This document shows positions 27,122 through 36,427 of a stretch of DNA of 64,000 bases, in pieces. The stretch is from positions 46,999-110,998 of IMG/VR virus record IMGVR_UViG_3300020162_001876. One strand, written 5' to 3'. A program made the translations under genes and the position numbers. Numbering within the stretch: the first letter of the stretch is position 1; each line of letters starts with the position of its first letter. This DNA comes from a virus. The notes below the pieces were generated by a model. The model was not told the origin of the DNA. It ran no database searches and worked only from the letters and a program-made list of their open reading frames with translations.

Positions 27122-27823
27122 ATGATATATTTAAAAGAAATAATTAAAGAAATTCTTATACAAGAGTTTACTCAAACTGATTTTAATAAAGCAAAAACCT
27201 GGGATGAAATTGTAAACTTATTTTCTCAATATAAAAGAGATTTAACCCCTTTTACTAAATATAAAGAAGAACATTCATTTTTAGGAAGCGGAAAAAACGG
27301 AAAAGTATTTAAAATAGAAAACTCAGATAAAGTTATTAAAATTACTAAAAATATATATGATATTTATATAGCTGATGATTTATTAGGAACCTCATATAAA
27401 CATTTACCTAAAATTTATAACGTAGTTGGATATGAAGAAGGAGTAAAAAACCCTTATTCTAAAAGAAGCAAATACGCAGGTGTTATAGTAATGGAATATT
27501 TAAATGAACTTCCAAAAGACTTATTCAAATTATTTTTAATGATGTTCCCTAATTATAATAAAAAAGGATTTTGGATGACAGATTTTTTAGATGGTATTTT
27601 AGATAGTAATGAAATAGGACAGTTATTAATAGAACTAGACCCTACAATTGAATCTACTATTAAAAAATATGATTTTTTAAATCAATTAGAAGGAATAAAA
27701 AATGATTTAAATCAAGCATTTGATTTAGAAGAAATAAGTGACCAACTAGACCCAACTCCAGGTAATTTCTTAATGAGAGGAAATACAATAGTATTTACTG
27801 ATATAGTACAATCTGATAATTAA
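27122..27823 (+). CDS. Protein-kinase-like protein, inserted cassette
   Basis: A 233-residue protein with a reduced protein-kinase-like pattern: Gly-rich loop LGSGKNGKVFKI (residues 54-65), a possible ATP-binding Lys in VIKI (Lys73), a hinge-like VIVMEYLNELP (122-131), and near the end PTPGNFLMRGNTIVFTDIV, which mimics the catalytic-loop Asn and the DFG Asp (Asn215, Asp227). The HRD motif is not recognisable (only Asp210-Pro-Thr), so it could be an inactive relative or a kinase-fold phosphotransferase. The N-terminus (MIYLKEIIKEILIQEF) resembles the helical leaders of other possible virion proteins here. It is flanked by two near-identical terminator/promoter units. Confidence 0.75.
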   Translation: MIYLKEIIKEILIQEFTQTDFNKAKTWDEIVNLFSQYKRDLTPFTKYKEEHSFLGSGKNGKVFKIENSDKVIKITKNIYDIYIADDLLGTSYKHLPKIYNVVGYEEGVKNPYSKRSKYAGVIVMEYLNELPKDLFKLFLMMFPNYNKKGFWMTDFLDGILDSNEIGQLLIELDPTIESTIKKYDFLNQLEGIKNDLNQAFDLEEISDQLDPTPGNFLMRGNTIVFTDIVQSDN

Positions 27824-27849
27824 AATTTAATTTTATTTTAATATAATAA

Positions 27850-27873
27850 TGCCTACTAAAAAGTAGGCACTTT
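27850..27873 (+). terminator. Terminator, right copy
   Basis: TGCCTACT/AGTAGGCA 8-bp stem, loop AAAA, then TTT-C-T; the stem and A-loop are almost identical to the terminator at 27062-27089. Confidence 0.8.
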
Positions 27874-27874
27874 C

Positions 27875-27884
27875 TATATTTATA
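27875..27884 (+). promoter_or_regulatory. Late-type promoter motif before the tape measure gene
   Basis: TATATTTATA, 17 nt before ATG 27902. Confidence 0.5.
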
Positions 27885-27901
27885 CTATATACTAAGTTAT
27901 T

Positions 27902-30253
27902 ATGGCTACAACACCTAATCAAAATTCACTAGAACAAGACTTAATTGACTTATTAAATCGTCGTAGGGGAATTGAAGAAGCAAGTCTAGATGATGCTAGG
28001 GATTTGGCTAATATTTTACAATCTCAAACTAAAGAAATTAAATTTCAAATAATAGAAAGAAATCAACTTCGTTCTATAGGGAGAGATATAGTTAAAATAT
28101 CAACAGAAGCCTATACTATTCAAGATAAAGAATTAGGTACTACTAAAAGTTTAACAGATTTAGCTAAACAAAGACAAGCTTTAGAAAAAAATATTTTACT
28201 TTTATCTTCTTTAAAAAACAAAAATTACTCCAGTGACGCTAAAATCAACCAGGATATAAAAAATTCCATCCAGGAACAAATTGAAGTCGCTATTAAGTTA
28301 AAACAAGAAATAGAAGGTATTGAAAAACTTTCTGAAAGTATATATAATAATTTTGGAGTTAAAACCTTTGGAGCTCTATCAGATATAGCAAAAGCTATAC
28401 CTGGATTAAAAAGATTCTCAGAACCCTTTAATGCCGCAGCGGAAGCCTCAAGAAAAGCAGCAGTTCTTAGTAAAGAATATATTAAAAATGAAAATTTAAA
28501 ATTAGCGGCAGCTACTAAAGGTAATGGATTAGATAGAGATAGAATTAAGCAATTAGGTTTAGAAAATGAATTACTAGATCGTAATGGCAATGCTATTCAA
28601 GGATCCGCAGCTGCCATGAAAGCCCAAGCGTTAATAAATAAAGATTTAGCTAAACCCCAAAATTCCTTTTTAGCTGGTGTTAAATCATTAGGTCCTGCTC
28701 TAACCAAAGCGTTTGGGCCTATGTTTATATTACTTGAAGTCTTTAATGCTTTTAAAGGGATAGATAAAGCTATAGGTGATACTGCTAAACAATTAGGTAT
28801 TTCTTATGAATCATCTGCTAAATTAAGTAGAGAATTTAACTCTATAGCTAATAATAGTAATAATGTATTTGTTACTACTAAAGGGCTACATGAGTCATTT
28901 AATCAAATAAATGCTGCTTTAGGCACTAACTCAGTTTTAAATGAAGAATTATTATTAACTCAAACTGAACTTACCAAACAAGCTGGTTATAGTGTTGAAG
29001 CTGCTACTCAAATTTCTAAATTATCTTTAGCTACAGGAAAGCCTGCTAAAGAAATCACTACAGCTTTTTTAGGACAAGCTAAAGCTTTAAATTTAACTAA
29101 CAAAACTGCTATTAATGAAAAATCATTATTAGAAAGTATAGCTAAAACTTCAAAAGCCACTTTAATTACATTTGCCGCTCAACCTGGTAAATTAGCTGAA
29201 GCGGCATATGAAGCTAAAAGGGTAGGATTAGAATTAGAGTCAATAAAAGGAATACAAGATTCATTACTTAATATTGAATCCTCAATTGCCTCTGAATTTG
29301 AAGCAGAAGTAATAACTGGTAAACAATTAAATTTAGAAAGAGCAAGATATTATGCTTTAACTAATAATATAGCAGGAGTAGCAAAAGAATTAGGAAATCA
29401 AGGTATTGACCAAAATAGATTTGCTAAAATGAACCTTCTACAACAAGAATCTATAGCTAAAGCTATGGGTATGAGTAGAGATCAAATGGCAGAAATGTTA
29501 ATGGATCAAACTGCTATGAGTAGATTATCACAAGTTGATGGAAATACTGCTAAAGAAAAATTTGATAACTTAGTAAAACAAGTTGGGTTAGAAGAAGCTA
29601 AAAAACAATTAGGAGATGAAACTTTAGCCCAACAAATGGCATCTGCTTCTATCCAAGACAGATTCTTAGCATCTGTTGAAAAATTAAAAGAAGTATTTGT
29701 AACTTTAGCTGAACCTTTAATACCTGTAGTAAGTGCATTTGCAAACGCTTTTGCTTACCTAGCAAAAATGCCAGGATTATTAACTACTATATCAGTTTTA
29801 TTAGCTGGAATGGCAGCACGAAGTATAGCTACAGCTATAGCTAGTATATTCACTAGTAGCGCTATGTTAGGTCCTATAGGAATAGCTGCAGGAATAGCAG
29901 GATCTATAGGAATGATGGCTATGATAGCAAAAAGTGAATCAGCGGTTCCTGTAGGAGATATCAATTCCCCAGCTAGTGGCAAAACTCAGGTTTCTACTAA
30001 AGAAGGAGGATTATTTAATTTAAGTGAAAATGATGATTTAGTAGCATTTCCAGGAGCATCTCAAATGATGAGACAACCCAAAACTGTAGTGGTTAATAAT
30101 TCTCAATCTCCTATGATTGATTATGAAAAATTGGGAATGCATGTTGCTAAAGCTGTAACAGCTAATCCCATCCAAGCTGTAGCTAATATAGATGGAGTTA
30201 GTATAACAAGGGAAATGCAAACCCCAATGGGAATAACTACACGCAAAATATAA
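27902..30253 (+). CDS. Tape measure protein
   Basis: A 783-residue protein that probably sets tail length and occupies the tube lumen. The N-terminal 350 residues are mostly charged coiled coil, followed by Ala/Leu-rich helices. Residues about 620-700 hold several hydrophobic segments (FVTLAEPLIPVVSAFANAFA, then GLLTTISVLLAGMAARSIA, then GIAAGIAGSIGMMAMIA). The end (TQVSTKEGGLFNLSENDDLV) is a C-terminal block I recall from tape measure proteins of Bacteroidota T4-like phages. The position after tube and chaperone-like genes fits. T4 gp29 is shorter (590), so a longer tail is expected. Confidence 0.8.
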   Translation: MATTPNQNSLEQDLIDLLNRRRGIEEASLDDARDLANILQSQTKEIKFQIIERNQLRSIGRDIVKISTEAYTIQDKELGTTKSLTDLAKQRQALEKNILLLSSLKNKNYSSDAKINQDIKNSIQEQIEVAIKLKQEIEGIEKLSESIYNNFGVKTFGALSDIAKAIPGLKRFSEPFNAAAEASRKAAVLSKEYIKNENLKLAAATKGNGLDRDRIKQLGLENELLDRNGNAIQGSAAAMKAQALINKDLAKPQNSFLAGVKSLGPALTKAFGPMFILLEVFNAFKGIDKAIGDTAKQLGISYESSAKLSREFNSIANNSNNVFVTTKGLHESFNQINAALGTNSVLNEELLLTQTELTKQAGYSVEAATQISKLSLATGKPAKEITTAFLGQAKALNLTNKTAINEKSLLESIAKTSKATLITFAAQPGKLAEAAYEAKRVGLELESIKGIQDSLLNIESSIASEFEAEVITGKQLNLERARYYALTNNIAGVAKELGNQGIDQNRFAKMNLLQQESIAKAMGMSRDQMAEMLMDQTAMSRLSQVDGNTAKEKFDNLVKQVGLEEAKKQLGDETLAQQMASASIQDRFLASVEKLKEVFVTLAEPLIPVVSAFANAFAYLAKMPGLLTTISVLLAGMAARSIATAIASIFTSSAMLGPIGIAAGIAGSIGMMAMIAKSESAVPVGDINSPASGKTQVSTKEGGLFNLSENDDLVAFPGASQMMRQPKTVVVNNSQSPMIDYEKLGMHVAKAVTANPIQAVANIDGVSITREMQTPMGITTRKI

Positions 30254-30259
30254 CTTTAC

Positions 30260-30274
30260 AATATTTATTATAAA
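30260..30274 (+). promoter_or_regulatory. Late-type promoter motif
   Basis: AATATTTATTATAAA, 17 nt before ATG 30292. Confidence 0.55.
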
Positions 30275-30291
30275 CAATAAAATATAACACA

Positions 30292-30579
30292 ATGGGATTA
30301 TTAACATTATTAAACTCAGGAGTAAGTAATTTAGGATATGATGGAACACCTGTTCCTTCAACTATAAATAACAACCCTCCAGGATTTACTCGTCATAATT
30401 TATTTTCTACTAATGGTCAACCTAACGTAGCATCTAATATTATAGTTGGAGGAGTGACAGGATTACAGGCACCTCCTGTAACTTATATTCCTTCAAATTT
30501 AGAAGAAAGAGATCCATTAAATACTAGCATTTACAGAAATGCTCCAGGACAAGGATACCTAGACAACTTACCAGGATAA
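30292..30579 (+). CDS. Small baseplate-region protein
   Basis: A 95-residue Pro/Asn/Gly-rich protein with little predicted secondary structure (GYDGTPVPSTINNNPPGFTR). It stands 4 nt before a large baseplate gene and is probably a structural peptide or linker of the baseplate. I do not recognise it. Confidence 0.7.
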   Translation: MGLLTLLNSGVSNLGYDGTPVPSTINNNPPGFTRHNLFSTNGQPNVASNIIVGGVTGLQAPPVTYIPSNLEERDPLNTSIYRNAPGQGYLDNLPG

Positions 30580-30583
30580 TTAA

Positions 30584-32524
30584 ATGGCTTTAAGATATCT
30601 TCGAACTAGTCTAAAGTCTCTCCAGTTCGGTAACGATACTCCTGGAGGTGGCTCTAGTGGTCTTCCATATATTAAAACGGGTTTACCTGAAGACTCACCT
30701 GCGGGTGAGTACTTAGCAGGAATCGCACGAAATAGTATGGATTGGCCGCTTAGAGGTGGGGCTTACTCAACTGTAGCGTCTACTATAGACTCGGTTAGAA
30801 TATCGCGTTTTTTAACTGATCTTCCTAGAGGATATGTATTTACCTCTAAACAAGTTCAATTACAAAAATCTAATCCTAAAATTGAGACAGGAGGTTTTGC
30901 TTCTAGATTAAATACTCAAACTTACAATTTAAATGCTAATTTACTAGCACAAGTTTTTGAACAAGGTACTGGTGTTCATATACCAAGACCGGGTGCTAAT
31001 GCTAATGAATTAGGGCCTGACAATCCTCAAGCTAAATATGAGTGGATTGTATCTCATAAAGACACAAATCAAAACAGATTAGTAGCACTTTATGGTTCTA
31101 AAATTCAACAAAATTCAACTGGATTATTTCTTGATTCTGCTGTAACTAAATTAGGAATCTCTACTGATGATAATATTTTATTTGATTATGAAATGGGACC
31201 TGATTCATTGTATGGAGATGGTAACACAACTATATTTAGAACTACAAATACTACTACAGCTTTTAAAGGGTATACTTCTAAAGGATTTATTAAAACTGGA
31301 TATAATCCTATTTTTAAAACATTATCTCAAGATACTCCTTATAGTTCAAGTTATATAGCGTCTTTATATAATACTTCTAATGTAGATGCCTTCATACAAT
31401 CATCTATAGTAGCACAATCATTTGGTATTCCTAGTAATGCCCAAACAGTAAATCTTATAAGAGATGAATTTAATTCTGAAGATAATACAAGTTATCAACA
31501 ATCATCTCCCGATTATATAAGGCCTGAATTTGTACCTGTAGGTACGTCTCCTATAAATTACTTTGGTAATACAATGGGTTATAGTGCTTTATTAGCATCT
31601 GAACCTGGTAAATTACAGGATTTTAGAACAGCTACTATAGATCTTAATCCTTTAGCTGAAGATTATACTGATTTTTATGTTCCAATGATTACTAGAATTG
31701 GAATAGGAAGTCCCGGAGCCAGAAAAGATAGAAGTAATCCTTATATTCCTTTTGCAGAAGGGCAGGATAAGATTAATATGTCTCCTATTTATAGAAGTGA
31801 TATTAATGATAGAGTTGAAGACGATAGCCCATCTGTTAGAGATTTAATTAAGTTTTGTATAGAAGTTATAGATAATGATAATCCCAATATAACAGATAGA
31901 ATGCATTTTAGAGCATTTATTACTAATTTCTCTGATGATATAGGAGCTGAATGGGATTCAAAAAAATACATGGGTAGAGGTGAAAACTTTTACACTTACC
32001 AAGGATTTACAAGAGAAGTAGGATTTACTTTTATAGTAGCAGCCCAGTCAGTTCAAGAAATGGAAAAACTTTACCAAAAAACTAACTACTTAGCTTCTAC
32101 ATTATTACCTGATTATCAATTAGGCACAGGATTTATGAGGGGTAGTCTTCATAAATTAACTATAGGAGAATATTTTTATAGAGTTCCTGGAGTTATTACA
32201 TCTATGAATATAAGTGTAGAGGACAATTATGCTTGGGAAATTAAAATGAAACAACCTGAATTAAGAAAACAAAATAATGATAAAGGGGTAGGTAAAGATC
32301 AACTTCAAATGGAAGTTCCGCAAATATTAAAAATTCAAATGCGTTTTAAACCTATAATGGGTAAATTACCACAAAAAGGTCTTAAAGAACCTGTCATAGT
32401 TTCTGAAGCTATAGCTAATAATTATTTATTAAGAGAAGATTTTAATTATGAATATAAGTTTCCTAAACCATCAGCAATAACTAATCCTACAGATTTAAAA
32501 GAAATTTCTCCAGAATTAAATTAG
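30584..32524 (+). CDS. Baseplate/tail-tube junction protein (gp48/gp54-type role proposed)
   Basis: A 646-residue protein. The C-terminal third (REVGFTFIVAAQSVQEMEKL, then GEYFYRVPGVITSMNISVED, then VPQILKIQMRFKPI) has the arrangement of phage tube-initiator or tube-cap proteins, in which a PGV(I/L)TS strand is followed by an amphipathic strand with (K/R)F(K/I)PI. The N-terminal part is Gly/Ser-rich and unfamiliar. Its position between the tape measure and LysM/hub genes fits a tube-baseplate junction role. A terminator overlaps its stop codon. Confidence 0.6.
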   Translation: MALRYLRTSLKSLQFGNDTPGGGSSGLPYIKTGLPEDSPAGEYLAGIARNSMDWPLRGGAYSTVASTIDSVRISRFLTDLPRGYVFTSKQVQLQKSNPKIETGGFASRLNTQTYNLNANLLAQVFEQGTGVHIPRPGANANELGPDNPQAKYEWIVSHKDTNQNRLVALYGSKIQQNSTGLFLDSAVTKLGISTDDNILFDYEMGPDSLYGDGNTTIFRTTNTTTAFKGYTSKGFIKTGYNPIFKTLSQDTPYSSSYIASLYNTSNVDAFIQSSIVAQSFGIPSNAQTVNLIRDEFNSEDNTSYQQSSPDYIRPEFVPVGTSPINYFGNTMGYSALLASEPGKLQDFRTATIDLNPLAEDYTDFYVPMITRIGIGSPGARKDRSNPYIPFAEGQDKINMSPIYRSDINDRVEDDSPSVRDLIKFCIEVIDNDNPNITDRMHFRAFITNFSDDIGAEWDSKKYMGRGENFYTYQGFTREVGFTFIVAAQSVQEMEKLYQKTNYLASTLLPDYQLGTGFMRGSLHKLTIGEYFYRVPGVITSMNISVEDNYAWEIKMKQPELRKQNNDKGVGKDQLQMEVPQILKIQMRFKPIMGKLPQKGLKEPVIVSEAIANNYLLREDFNYEYKFPKPSAITNPTDLKEISPELN

Positions 32525-32545
32525 GTTCCATTAGGAACCTTTTTT
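32523..32545 (+). terminator. Rho-independent terminator overlapping the stop codon
   Basis: AGGTTCC/GGAACCT stem, loop ATTA, then five or more T; the left arm starts within the TAG stop of the preceding gene. Confidence 0.9.
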
Positions 32546-32551
32546 ATTTTG

Positions 32552-32567
32552 CATATTTATATTAAAA
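32552..32567 (+). promoter_or_regulatory. Late-type promoter motif
   Basis: CATATTTATATTAAAA, 9 nt before ATG 32577. Confidence 0.5.
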
Positions 32568-32576
32568 TGTAAAAGT

Positions 32577-32897
32577 ATGCCAAGTAGATACCAAATGATC
32601 TCTACAATGAAATCAGATACAGGTGTTACCTCAACCTCAGGTAAAACTATGTATAAACCAACTTATTACCCTAATATTGAAGCTCAATCTGATGATAATT
32701 ATATTTTAACAGGAGTAGCTGATAGGCTAGATAATATAGCTTTTGATTTTTATGGAGATTCCACTTTATGGTGGGTCATATCTATGGTTAATAATTTAGA
32801 AGGTGATTCTATTTATCCTCCATTAGGAATGTATTTAAGAATACCTAAGGATTTAGCTAATATTTTATCTAAATATAATCAATCAAATAATATATAA
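32577..32897 (+). CDS. Baseplate wedge protein, gp53/LysM-like
   Basis: A 106-residue protein whose second half has the LysM-like pattern of T4 gp53 and tail protein X: DRLDNIAFDFYGDSTLWWVI, a short Asn-rich turn, then IYPPLGMYLRIP. In these families the domain holds the wedge or tube end together. The first 40 residues are a polar extension. It is followed by the putative hub gene. Confidence 0.75.
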   Translation: MPSRYQMISTMKSDTGVTSTSGKTMYKPTYYPNIEAQSDDNYILTGVADRLDNIAFDFYGDSTLWWVISMVNNLEGDSIYPPLGMYLRIPKDLANILSKYNQSNNI

Positions 32898-32903
32898 TAA
32901 GTT

Positions 32904-35447
32904 ATGGCCGATTTAGATTACACTAATATCGCAGGTTCACCCTTTCAACCTTATGTTGCTACTCAAATAGAGAAACGTAAAGCTTTAGTTAATAAAGACT
33001 ATAGAAGTTCATCTGAACTAAATTGGTTATCTAATAAAAATGTTTGGATTAGAGTAAGTTCTGGAGCTAATGTTAAATATGGTAACATGGGTTATCAAGG
33101 ATTACAAGGAGACGAATTATCTAAAAAATACATCCTGCAAGGAGGATTATTAAATCATCTCCCAGGAGCGGACATCTACTCATTACGTTCAGGAATAGGC
33201 CCTGATGGAGCTTATGGTATAGGTGGAACTGATTTTGGTTTGACTCCTATGCCAGGTATGACTAACATTTCTATTAAAACTGGTGGTAAATTAGGTACTT
33301 TAAAAGAAACAACTATTGACTTTGTATGCCATAATATGGAGCAACTTAATATAATGGAAGCTCTATATATGAAATTAGGTTTTGGTTTATTAGTAGAATG
33401 GGGGCATACTTATTATATTGATAATAAAACTGAAAAAATAGAAAATGTTCCTCAACCCCTTCCTTTTTATGGCATTCATACCAAAGAAGAACTAATGGGA
33501 GCTATTACAACTCATAGAAAATTGCATAGTGGTAATTATGATGCTTCTTGGGGTACTATTAAAAATTTCACTTATTCTTTATCTAAAAACGGTACATTTA
33601 ATTGCCAAGTCCAATTAGTAGGAGCAGGAGACATTTTAGAATCCTTAAAAGTTAACATATCAGGAGATTATTCAGGTAGTGCTCCTACAGATAATGAATT
33701 ATCAGGTTCAATATATCCAGTAGTTTCAGATTTTAATAAATCATTATTAAATAAAGCTTTATATAAAATATATTCTAAAGATGTAATTAATGCTCCTGAT
33801 GATACTAGTGGTTTAGAAAAACTAGCTAATAAAGCAGCTGATTTTTTATTTGGAGATAATATAGTAAGGGATAACTATACTATAGAAACTAATATTAATT
33901 ATCTAAATTATATTCAACCTTTTTATTCTAATATAAATCTTAATTTATTAAATTGGGGTAATAATACAGAATTACAAAGAAAAGGATATCATTATAGATT
34001 AGTTAATGAGCCCGGTGTATCTACTAATTATGATGGAGATATAGATACTAAAGTACCAGCTATTACAGTTTCTAATTATTTCGCTCGATTAGTGATGGAT
34101 TACGAATTATCAGGAGAAGAAGAAGCTAATACTACAGATATTACTAAACCAGGTTTAGCTCAAGTGTATATAACTTTAGGTAATTTATTACTATTAATAA
34201 AATCTACAGGAATGTTATATCAAAGAAATGACGGGGAAGGGTCAGATAAACAACGTCCTTACATCTATATAGATGTAAACCCAGATACTAATAGATGTTT
34301 TACTTTCCAAGGACATTGCTCTTTAGATCCTTCAATATGTTTAATAGGTTCAGATACTTTACCATTTGGAATAACTTCTCAAGTATTTTATGATATAAGA
34401 GCTAATTTTCCTTGGCATAATGATAATTCAAATTTGGGTGGTAGATTTATGTGGACTTTAGTAAATGTAGATTGGGTAGCTAGTTTAATAAAAAAATGGA
34501 GAGCAAATGATAAAAAAGGAAATGTTTATTTTGTAGATTTAGTTAAAGATATTTTAGATGGAATTTCTAAAGCTACTGGGGGATATAATGAATTTAGAAT
34601 TGTACCTGATGATGATTCAAGATGTGTAAGAATACTAGATGATAGAAGAATGATAAATCCTGGGGCAACTATTCCTGATAATTATTATACTGAAATACCT
34701 ATATTAGGTAAAAGAAGTATAGTTTATGATTTTAATTATACTTCTAAAATTGCACCTAATACTGCTGCTATGATTGTAGTAGCTGCCCAAGCACAACCTT
34801 ATGGAGTTCAAGGAACCGAAAACGCCTTAGCTTTTTCTCATTTAAATAAAGGATTATATAATAGATTAGATACAGTAGTAGTAGATTCGGGGACTGAAAG
34901 TAATAAAAATACTAATCCTAATAGTAATGTTATTGAAAGATATGTTGAATTAAGAGATTTTATAAAAGAAATTTACAGCGGGGAAGGAGGAGTTAACGCC
35001 ATATCTGATCCTAATGAAGCTAATAAAATATTAGAACAAAACGAAGCATCAGGTTCAGTAAATTCAGCTTTAGTAAAAGAAGCATTACCTACAGCCTTAA
35101 AAACTCTTTACTTTGAATTAGTAGCTGAAGCTACAAAAATTGACTCTAATTTTGCAAATACTGAAGAAGCAGTGGCTTTACAAAACTCATATAATGATGC
35201 TCTTAAATGGTTGCAAAATTCTAAAGCAGAAGATTTAGTAGATAGATTAGAATCCTATAAAATCCTATCAGAGTCTACTAAAAAATATAGATATTTAGTA
35301 GCCGATATAATATCAGGTCCTGGTTCAGTAGTAGGAAGTTATCCTACTAGATTTTATAAATCTCCTAATACTTTAGATAGTGATATAGAAAGTGCTTGGG
35401 AAGCATATATTGATAAAATATTTGTAAATTCTAAATCTAATTTCTAA
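32904..35447 (+). CDS. Probable baseplate hub protein
   Basis: An 847-residue protein with alternating beta-rich and helical parts. The block LKETTIDFVCHNMEQLNIME, then YMKLGFGLLVEWGHTYYID, and the later IIKKWRAND-like part are familiar from large baseplate proteins in Bacteroidota T4-like phages. The next gene (1-nt overlap) begins with a segment that in hub proteins usually follows directly, so the hub may be split over two genes here. No enzymatic motif is visible. Confidence 0.65.
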   Translation: MADLDYTNIAGSPFQPYVATQIEKRKALVNKDYRSSSELNWLSNKNVWIRVSSGANVKYGNMGYQGLQGDELSKKYILQGGLLNHLPGADIYSLRSGIGPDGAYGIGGTDFGLTPMPGMTNISIKTGGKLGTLKETTIDFVCHNMEQLNIMEALYMKLGFGLLVEWGHTYYIDNKTEKIENVPQPLPFYGIHTKEELMGAITTHRKLHSGNYDASWGTIKNFTYSLSKNGTFNCQVQLVGAGDILESLKVNISGDYSGSAPTDNELSGSIYPVVSDFNKSLLNKALYKIYSKDVINAPDDTSGLEKLANKAADFLFGDNIVRDNYTIETNINYLNYIQPFYSNINLNLLNWGNNTELQRKGYHYRLVNEPGVSTNYDGDIDTKVPAITVSNYFARLVMDYELSGEEEANTTDITKPGLAQVYITLGNLLLLIKSTGMLYQRNDGEGSDKQRPYIYIDVNPDTNRCFTFQGHCSLDPSICLIGSDTLPFGITSQVFYDIRANFPWHNDNSNLGGRFMWTLVNVDWVASLIKKWRANDKKGNVYFVDLVKDILDGISKATGGYNEFRIVPDDDSRCVRILDDRRMINPGATIPDNYYTEIPILGKRSIVYDFNYTSKIAPNTAAMIVVAAQAQPYGVQGTENALAFSHLNKGLYNRLDTVVVDSGTESNKNTNPNSNVIERYVELRDFIKEIYSGEGGVNAISDPNEANKILEQNEASGSVNSALVKEALPTALKTLYFELVAEATKIDSNFANTEEAVALQNSYNDALKWLQNSKAEDLVDRLESYKILSESTKKYRYLVADIISGPGSVVGSYPTRFYKSPNTLDSDIESAWEAYIDKIFVNSKSNF

Positions 35448-36421
35448 TGGCTTTAATTTTAGATCTCGGAAAAACAGATTCATGTTTAAATACTTATAGA
35501 GAAGTATTCTCTGATCCTTATAAATCAGGAGATGATAACTCCTTCAATGCTGGGGTTATATTACCTTTAGATTTTAGTTTAGAAATGGATGGATTAAGTG
35601 GAATAATCCCTCATTCGGCCTTTGTAATCCCTTCAAATTCATTACCACAATCATATCTAATCCAATCAGGTTCTGAAGCTGGTAAACAAAAAATTGCTTT
35701 TATTCTTCATACAATAGATCAAAATTTTAATAATAATAAATGGACAACTAAAATTACAGGACAAACTCTTAATATTAGATTTGAACCACTAACTGAAGAA
35801 GAAAAGGCAGCTATTAAAAAAGCTCAAGAAGCTAATAAAGAACCAAGTTTATCAGATTATGGAAGTGCTGGAAATCAAACTTCTAGTAAAAATAAACAGG
35901 TAGCTTATGATAAAATGGAAGCTACATTCCCTGGATTTAAAACTAAATTAAAACAAGTAGCAGCTAATATAGGAGTGACAGAAGATATCTTAACTACAGT
36001 AATGTACAAAGAATCGGGTATAAGAACCAATATCAGAAATAGTATAGGGTGTGTAGGATTAATTCAATTTTGTCCTGATAAAGGAGGAGGAATTACTAAA
36101 ACTATAAGTGGTAAAACTTATAATCTATCATTTGTTCAAAATATGAATGGTTTAGATCAATTAGATGTAGTTGAAAGATACTTTAAAGCTTTAGGTTTTA
36201 ATAGTAGTAAAAATTCTAATGCTGGTGAGTTATATGGAGCTACTTTTTATCCTATTTCTAAAGGAAAACCTCAAAATTGGATTATGGGTAGTGAAAAAAG
36301 TGCAGAGTATGCTATCAAAGTAGCCACTCAAAATCCTGGCATAACTAAATTTAGTACTGCTAGATTAAATGGTCAAACTGTAATTGATAAAGCAGCATTT
36401 GAGAAATATGTTTATTCTTAA
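35447..36421 (+). CDS. Hub C-terminal segment fused to lytic transglycosylase (tail lysozyme)
   Basis: A 324-residue protein in two parts. Residues 1-112 are a beta segment (VILPLDFSLEMDGLSGIIPH, then NNKWTTKITGQTL) typical of the end of baseplate hub proteins. Residues 150-320 resemble a soluble lytic transglycosylase: the catalytic Glu is Glu189 in VMYKESGIR, and GCVGLIQF (201-208) corresponds to the GLMQ motif. A charged linker joins them. It should cut peptidoglycan during DNA injection, as T4 gp5 does with a different lysozyme fold. The GGG/Cys pattern near residue 209 is a local variation. Confidence 0.8.
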   Translation: MALILDLGKTDSCLNTYREVFSDPYKSGDDNSFNAGVILPLDFSLEMDGLSGIIPHSAFVIPSNSLPQSYLIQSGSEAGKQKIAFILHTIDQNFNNNKWTTKITGQTLNIRFEPLTEEEKAAIKKAQEANKEPSLSDYGSAGNQTSSKNKQVAYDKMEATFPGFKTKLKQVAANIGVTEDILTTVMYKESGIRTNIRNSIGCVGLIQFCPDKGGGITKTISGKTYNLSFVQNMNGLDQLDVVERYFKALGFNSSKNSNAGELYGATFYPISKGKPQNWIMGSEKSAEYAIKVATQNPGITKFSTARLNGQTVIDKAAFEKYVYS

Positions 36422-36427
36422 TAAATT

